Shown here one piece after another: positions 57,762-64,000 of a DNA stretch of 64,000 bases. Under the pieces are notes generated by a model. The model had not been told where the DNA came from. It saw only the letters and a program-made list of their open reading frames with translations, and ran no database searches. This stretch comes from Cryptomeria japonica (Eukaryota > Streptophyta > Pinopsida > Cupressales > Cupressaceae). A program made the position numbers and the translations under genes. Each line of letters starts with the position of its first letter. The stretch's first letter is position 1. The DNA lies in assembly GCF_030272615.1 (NCBI RefSeq), contig NC_081406.1, positions 398,922,939 through 398,986,938 of the forward strand, read 5' to 3'.

Positions 57762-59308
57762 TGTTGGCATTTTATTGTCATTGATGTCAACCGGTAAGTA
57801 TGTCAACCAGTATGCAAGATATTGTTACTAATATTGGACATTGTTGGCATGTTGATGCCAACTAGTAAGTTTGTCAATTGGTAAGCAAGCAAACCAAGTA
57901 AGTGCAGTTCGATATAACATGACCTAACTGATAGAATAGAGAAGTGCACGATATGAAGGTTAATCGGTTAGTGTATACCAGTAGCATGTTTGGTCAGTGA
58001 CCAAAGTTGAATTGACATAATCAAGTGATCTAGATGCTCACAAAGATTTCACGTGGACTCCAGGTGGAGAATGTGCAGTTGTAGGTGAATGGTGTATCAT
58101 TGCATTAGTTGTCAACTAAGTCTGTATTAAATATCAACTGCAAAAGTCATGGATCAGTTGCAGAGGATTGCGGCTCAAAGAAGATCGAAGGGTAGATATT
58201 TTATTCTTTGACATCATGATCAATGTAAGATATTTTATCATCTAGTTGATCTGGTGAAAGAAGCTGCTAGGTCATTTATTGTGATCGACAAAATCAAGAC
58301 TGATGAACAGAGTCTAGTTTGCTAAATATAGTAAACATTCATAGGAAGAATAAAAGATGACAAAGCTTTTTGTTGTACTATTGCAGGTTGTCGATTCAAT
58401 TAAGATGAGATCCAATTTTATTTACATTGTGGTCGGTGAAGAAAATCCTAAGCATGTGAAGTTTGAGTTTTTGTTTTGGTGGGAAAGCATATATATAAAT
58501 ATGCAGATCAAAAACTTATATGTGTTGAGAAAGTATGCTTGATGAGAGATTTATGATAAAGTGAATCTCTGTGAGTCAAGAGTTGATCAGTTTGAGTGTG
58601 ATAGAATATATTGAAGCGACTGAGTATTGGACAAGAACTGGTAAGGAAGGTTTCTAGCAATGTTTAAGGTAACCGGTAAGCTGTTACAAAGTATAATAGA
58701 CTGTTAAACCAGCAGTGTCTGAACTGGTAGGATAGAAACAGAGAGTGAAGGAGAGTAGAGCAAGTTTTAGAGAAGATCCAACAAGGTTGTAATTGAGTTG
58801 TAGAGGGTTCAGAAAGTAAGAACAAAAGACCAGCAAAAAAGAAGAAGCAGTGTGACAGATAAGAGTTTAACTGACAGAGTGAATGGTTTCAAGGTGTTAC
58901 AAAATTCATTTGTAACCAGCTGTTTATCATTGTATTGATTTAATATCTCATTGTATTTCACTGAGTAAGTGCTCAGTGCAGGGGTTGGTGCTACTTGATT
59001 TGGTGCTCAAAATAGAATAGGGGTTGGTGCTCCTTTTGGTAGGTGCCCACAAATTGCTAGGGGTTGGTGCTCCTTGGGTTGGTACCCTAAACATTCTAAA
59101 ACTGTTATTTCACTATGAGGCTAGATTGTAGGAGTTAATCTCTATTTTTTCCCACACTGGGTTTTCCTCATATATCCGATGTTATGTGATGTACTTTTGT
59201 GCATGATTGCTTGTTAGTGCTTTCATTATCCTACCCATTGCACACATTATTTAAAATTGTTTATAATCATTGATTCACCCCCCTCTCAGTGATATCTCAT
59301 GTTCTACA
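57762..59308 (+). repeat. Solo LTR (sense) nested in F
   Basis: 1547 bp, TGTTGGCATT...GTTCTACA. Flanks GATGA (57757-57761) and TATGA (59309-59313) match at four of five bases, and F reads through once it is removed. Four GGGGTTGGTGCTCC-type short repeats occur at 58978-59085. No coding or primer site. Confidence 0.85.
58978..59090 (+). repeat. Short repeats in the nested solo LTR
   Basis: GGGGTTGGTGCTCCTT and close variants recur four times at about 25-40 bp spacing within the LTR. Confidence 0.75.
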
Positions 59309-59529
59309 TATGATAGCCTACTAGAAGTATATGAAATATTATGATGGGAATGCGCATACATTCAGGCACACTACCTAGAGCTCACTGCTCAAAAACAAAG
59401 AACATTAAGGGCTACAACCCTGGGGAAGACTCGCTGTCTTACCAACATATTCAGATTACATCTGGAAGTTCATGAATTGATATAATATCATCTCCTCATG
59501 CCTGGTTATAGTTCCATTTAGGCATATAT

Positions 59530-61762
59530 TGATGGTATGATGAAAGAACAAGGATCCAGTCAACTACTGAGAGGGGGGAGGGTGAATCGGTGGATAGAAA
59601 AACTGATAATACTTCACCAATCTCAAAATTAATCTCTCAAAGTAAAATTAGAACTATCAATGCAATATCTAAGATAACTATCTGAACTCTTCTGAAGTTC
59701 GCCTTGTTAGGAGCCAAGCCTGTTAAAGATTTTACAAAAAGTCTTGTTAAGAACTCATCCTATTAGTAACCGCCCAGTTAAGGGATTGACTATAATGACT
59801 TGGTAGAAGAAATACCCTATGAGGAGTAGCCTTTGTAAAGGATTTAGAATCCAAGCTAATGGATCACCTTGTTAGAGGATTTTATTAACACCAAGCTTGT
59901 TAGAGCTTACCCGATTAGGGGATTTAACTATTGTAATTGTTAGAAAACAACAAGAGTTTGCTGATTTATTTGAATAGCACTTCACTTGCTTGTTCAAATC
60001 ATTTTCATGCTCCTATCTGCCTTTACTCAAACTGTAGATACAACATTTGGTTCGGCAACCACACACTCAATTCAACTTTGCCAACATGCTCGAACTAAAA
60101 CAACTCATCGATCTTATAAACAAATCAACTAGGTCGGTAACACAACAAAAACCTAATTCTCATAGAGATTACAAACAAGTCAGTTCAAGTATGACCATTG
60201 GATTACATAACAATATCTAGACATCATTCAAGAAAGCCTTGACCGCTCCTTGATCACCACTTCATTGAAATTAGTAACTCATCACACACTTTGCATTACA
60301 TGCAATATACTTTCTCATTCCCAAGACAAAAACTATTACCTCAATGCGCCAAAATCACTTTGAAACTGTCTTCATATAATATGCATATGTGTCATAATCA
60401 TTACCGCTTATCATTAGATCATAAACTAATATAACCAATTCACCAAACTTAATCGGTTAGGGTTTATCAAAACAATAGGTAGGGTTTACCGGTTCAACTC
60501 TCCAATACTTAGCAATACCGGTTCACTCCACAAACTAACCTACTAGTTATAGTTTCCTTTCACTATCTCTTTCTACCAGTTACAAAACAACATTACAACA
60601 ACATTGTTACCGATTAATTGACATCAATGACAATATAACAAATCATTAATGCAATCTTCATGCAAATGCCAACAATCCCCCCCTTTGGCATTGATGGCAA
60701 TACAAATATCAATACCATTGATTGTTGTGATTGTGAATAGGAATCCTGGTTTACATTTTACCATGTACTCTCTTGTCTTCAGCTTGTCTTCAGTTTGTCT
60801 TCAGTTACTAGTTGGTTGTACATCTTACCTTTGTCAATCATACAATTCTTCTCACAATGATCATATAGTTCTTTTCCCCCTTTGACAACAATGCCAAATA
60901 GAAAGTAAAACATGCGATGTAAAACTTCACTAGCAGCATCAACAACTTGCAACTTGATGCCCACCCTGTGGAATAAATCCACTTCTATACCAATCCTACT
61001 GTAAATTTTTGCAAGTAGCTCCGGGACTGATGTAATCTACATCATGCTCAATTTACCTCATGAAGGGGAACAACCCATAGCTAACTTCTAAGATACTCAA
61101 AAGTAGTCTTAGGCAGAGGTTTAGTAAAGATATCTGCAAGTTTCTCCTTGGTAGAAACATGCTCTAAGATCACATTTACTCTACATTTTTTCCCTCAAGA
61201 AATGATACTTCAATTCAATGTGCTTGGTTTGTGCATGCAAGATAGGGTTCTTTGAAATATTTATGGCACTAGTATTGTCACATAAGATCTTTACAAGTTC
61301 TATAAACTTCATCTTAAAACCTTCCAAAATGTGCCTCATCCAGATAGCTTGGGTACAATTCATATAAGCTGCAACATACTTAGCTTCAGTAGTAGACTAT
61401 GAAATACAATTCTGCTTCTTGCTACTCCATGAAACAAGTCTTCCTCCTAGAAAGAATACTCCACCAGTTGTGCTTTTCCAGTCATCAACATTACCTGCCC
61501 AATCTACATCTTTGTACACCTTCAAATTAAAGTTTCCTTCATATGGATACCATAATCCATAGTCAACAGTACTTTTCAAATATCTGAAAATCCTCTTGGT
61601 TGCTATCAAATGTGTCTCCTTTGGATTCTTTTGAAATCTTGCAACTAGACCAACTGCATGAGCTATATCCAGTCTGTTGTGATCAACATAGTGCAATTTT
61701 CCAATCATTGACCTATACTCTTTATCATCAACAATTGTGGCCTCATCTTCCTTAGATAACTT
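59530..61762 (-). mobile_element. B-family copia fragment G (minus)
   Basis: 3' LTR 59530-60674 (TGATGGTATGATG...ATGCCAACA, like B, shorter), polypurine tract, RNase H and end of RT. Broken off at 61762 in the text just before the RT thumb. The 5' part is missing or beyond the window. Confidence 0.88.
61080..61762 (-). pseudogene. Fragment G RT end and RNase H
   Basis: 61708-61397: MIGKLHYVDHNRLDIAHAVG, KRIFRYLKSTVDYGLWY, DVDWAGNVDDWKSTTGGVFF and LVSWSSKKQ (RNase H first Asp present). 61363-61181: ILCDNTSAINISKNP, IELKYHFLREK. The closing ADIFTK motif lies near 61110, with a frameshift. Very close to copia B. Confidence 0.9.
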
Positions 61763-64000
61763 TGTAGAGCCCCACCTCGATCAAGCTCTAGTTAACTTAG
61801 TTGACCATGGTTGAACATATTAATAAATGTTATAATTCAATAGGATGGGCTATGTTAGACAGATAGATTAGTAGGAAAAATAATTAAACCAGGTTATGGA
61901 ATCATTTTACCTTGTGGTGCACATTTTGATGTGATATGGATTTAGATCCTATATGATCCCGGGATCTGATAATCTAGATATGACGTATGTCAGCTATCTC
62001 AGAATTTGTAGTACTTCTTTTTGATATTTTAAATTATGGATGCATGCTCTACAAATGATTGAATTCCATGTTATGAGAATGATGCCATTTAGTAGATGAT
62101 TGTATGTGGATGTTATCAGACAATTGGATACTTGATTTTAATAATTGAAATTTTATGCGATGTCTGAATTGTATTCTTTTTGATAATATTATATGTGATT
62201 TTTGGAATTACTAATGCACAAGTGAGATGTGCAAGAAAATTATTCCATGTGACCATGGAAATTATTCTGAGAATCAAGCCTAGACCTATGTGTGATTGTG
62301 AAGCCAGGGGTTGTCTATTTGGAGAGACAATCCCTCATTTGTAAATGTATTTTAATTGGTAAATGTTATGCTTGGATGAGTGTTTATTTTGGAAACTGTT
62401 TAATTTATAAATTTCAAAAAGGGACAATTGCCATGTGTGTTTTAGTGATGTGTAATTCTTTTTGTAGTGTCACTTGACACATGTGTTGTAAGATGAGTTG
62501 GCATTTTCATGTCTCTTTTTGAGGAATTTATTTTACCAATGCATATATTTTCAATTATCCTAAAATGGTCCCAAGTAAACCTAGGATAGGGAGCCATTAG
62601 AAGGGTCAACTCAGGGTTGACCCGTAGGTAAACTTTGGGTGGACTTCCAAGGGGTTAAACTAACTCCTGGGGTCAAGTTAGGGGCATTTTTAGTGGGCCA
62701 TATGATGTACCTATGGATGAAGGTCAAATTTAGCCATGTGTCCACTCCCTAGGGCTTGTTTAACCTCCCCAAAAAGTGAGTTTCCCATGCTGGCCGAATT
62801 TCATCTTTAGAAGAGCCTTCCTTGGTTAGATAACCCACTCCATGAGTGTCATTCCTCTTCCCCATTCCATTTTTCCTTTTTGAGGTGCCTTGGTTAAGGA
62901 GTGTGTAAGATTTTGGGAAGACCAACCAATGAGAATCCTTCACCCTTCCCAAGTGGGTTGGAAAGAGTGAGGTGTGGCTTCATAGGGAATAGTTTGGGAG
63001 AGAGAAGTTTGATCACCCACTCTCCATTTTGGAGACTAAGAATTATCAGAATTTTTGCAAGTATTGAAAGATTTTTGGCTAAGATTGGAAGGAGAAAAGT
63101 TGTGGATTTGGGCAGCTCTCCTACAAATTTCCTTACCCTTTTGGCAAATTAAGGTTGGTTGAATTGCTATCTTTTGTATGTTGATGTTATGGAAAAGATT
63201 GTTGTTGCATTGCTTTCTTTGTTGTTTTGGATTCCTTCCATATGTGATTTTGGTTAAGTTTTTATGTCATTGTTTATGGGAGTTTTCAAGGCCAAACTCA
63301 CCCCTGGGAGGGTAGAGTGGCCTTAGGGTGAAGGGTTGTTTGACAACCTTTGAGTGAGAGGCTCTCTTTGGAAGAGAGTGATTCTCAAGGGATTTTGTGA
63401 CCCTTGTTGCATAGTATTATGTTTATGCAATGGGGGTCATAAGGGGACTTGTTGGCTTGTATGCCTTGGGGGTCATAAGGAATTATAAGGACAAGTTTGG
63501 AACTTGTGGATATGTTATATTTGCAGCCTTGTTATGGCATTATGTTCACTATTTGCAGAATTCTCCTCAAGGGTACTTAGTCCACCTTCACACCACTTGA
63601 AAGTCACATAAATGACATTGTTTAAACCTTGGGTTGGGAGTGTTTTTGTTGTTTTGAGTTTCTGCATGTATGTGTTTGTATGTGTGTTTCCTGTCTAGCC
63701 TTGATTCTCCTAGCTCAGGGGTGGCTTCTAGTAAGCCTAGGTTGGGAGGTGAGCCTCCATGGTCACAACCTCAAGTTTTTATTGCAGGTTACTTTGGAAA
63801 AGACTTGGAAGGGAAAGCTTGGAAATGGTTTTTGCTGATTTTATTTTAGTTGCAGAAGAAAGAGTTTATTTTTGTATTTTAGTTGCAAAGAAAAGAAAGA
63901 AAAATAAGTTTTCTATTGTATTTATATTGCAGAAAAGGAAAATGTATTATTGACTAAGTTTTACAATGTAATAAATTGTATTTTATTTGAAGTATTGATC
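61763..64000. other. Unassigned right end, possibly a new LTR element
   Basis: Begins TGTAGAGCCCCACCTCG exactly where copia G breaks off, which suggests a TG-starting LTR inserted there. No second LTR, primer site or coding motif is found up to the window end. The open frames are short and unrecognised. Confidence 0.4.

Larger units (their letters stand above)
57551..59529 (-). repeat. LTR fragment F, minus, with a solo LTR inside
   Basis: On + starts TGTTGGCAACAAGGC at 57551 and carries GAGGGGGGGAGGTGAATCAG. Text matches other LTRs here (CAAGGGAAAAACCACGGTAGG). Interrupted 57762-59308, resumes 59309-59529 (GGCACACTACCTAGAGCTC), then truncated by element G. Confidence 0.8.

Noticed and set aside
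62292-63152. Short frames near the right end as genes
   Set aside because: 61 and 83 codons, no motif and no supporting context.

Overview
The window is repeat DNA from a large-genome seed plant. It is AT-rich, contains no intact host gene that I can recognise, and consists almost wholly of decayed LTR retrotransposons inserted into one another. The long LTRs, the Tat-type Ty3/gypsy elements and the layers of old nested copies would suit a conifer or another gymnosperm, but that is inference; no organelle, bacterial or viral chromosome features are present.

Layout, left to right. (1) 474-6664: a Ty1/copia element on + with 868-bp LTRs and a perfect 5-bp target duplication (AAAAG). Its integrase is split by a 333-bp TRIM (2964-3296) whose two 135-bp LTRs each contain a tRNA-like sequence with pol III A and B boxes. 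(2) 6670-11485: a broken coiled-coil-rich + ORF of unknown function, interrupted by a solo LTR (10038-about 11239). A 200-bp inverted repeat (185-385 and 12016-12215) brackets these parts. (3) About 12.6-57.5 kb, minus strand: what I read as one very large Tat-like gypsy element (E). Its pol lies at 57.3-53.4 kb and its downstream extra ORF starts at 53318. That ORF was later cut by gypsy element D (34943-52040), by copia nest A (18588-33695), and further left by a solo LTR (13108-14365). Target duplications match at each site, and the ORF frame runs on across the D and A junctions. (4) Element D (+) is a Tat-like gypsy with a second, archaeal-type RNase H, a G-patch and an antisense plant-mobile-domain ORF. 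A 4.4-kb gag-only copia (C, 37369-41807) sits in its gag. (5) Copia A (minus) holds a small solo LTR (23090-23524) in its protease gene and copia B (25769-33155, minus) in its 5' LTR. (6) 57551-61762: LTR fragment F with a solo LTR nested in it, then a B-family copia fragment G. (7) 61763-64000: unassigned, perhaps the start of another LTR.

Nothing here works together as a pathway. The logic is a stratigraphy: E is older than D and A; D is older than C; A is older than B and the 435-bp solo LTR; F is older than its nested LTR and G; copia 1 is older than the TRIM. Most pol genes carry several stops, many of them TAG or TAA at positions that are Gln in the family, plus lost catalytic residues. 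B gag (30652-31650) and C gag (38753-39385) are the only long intact frames of recognisable function besides the A reverse transcriptase frame.
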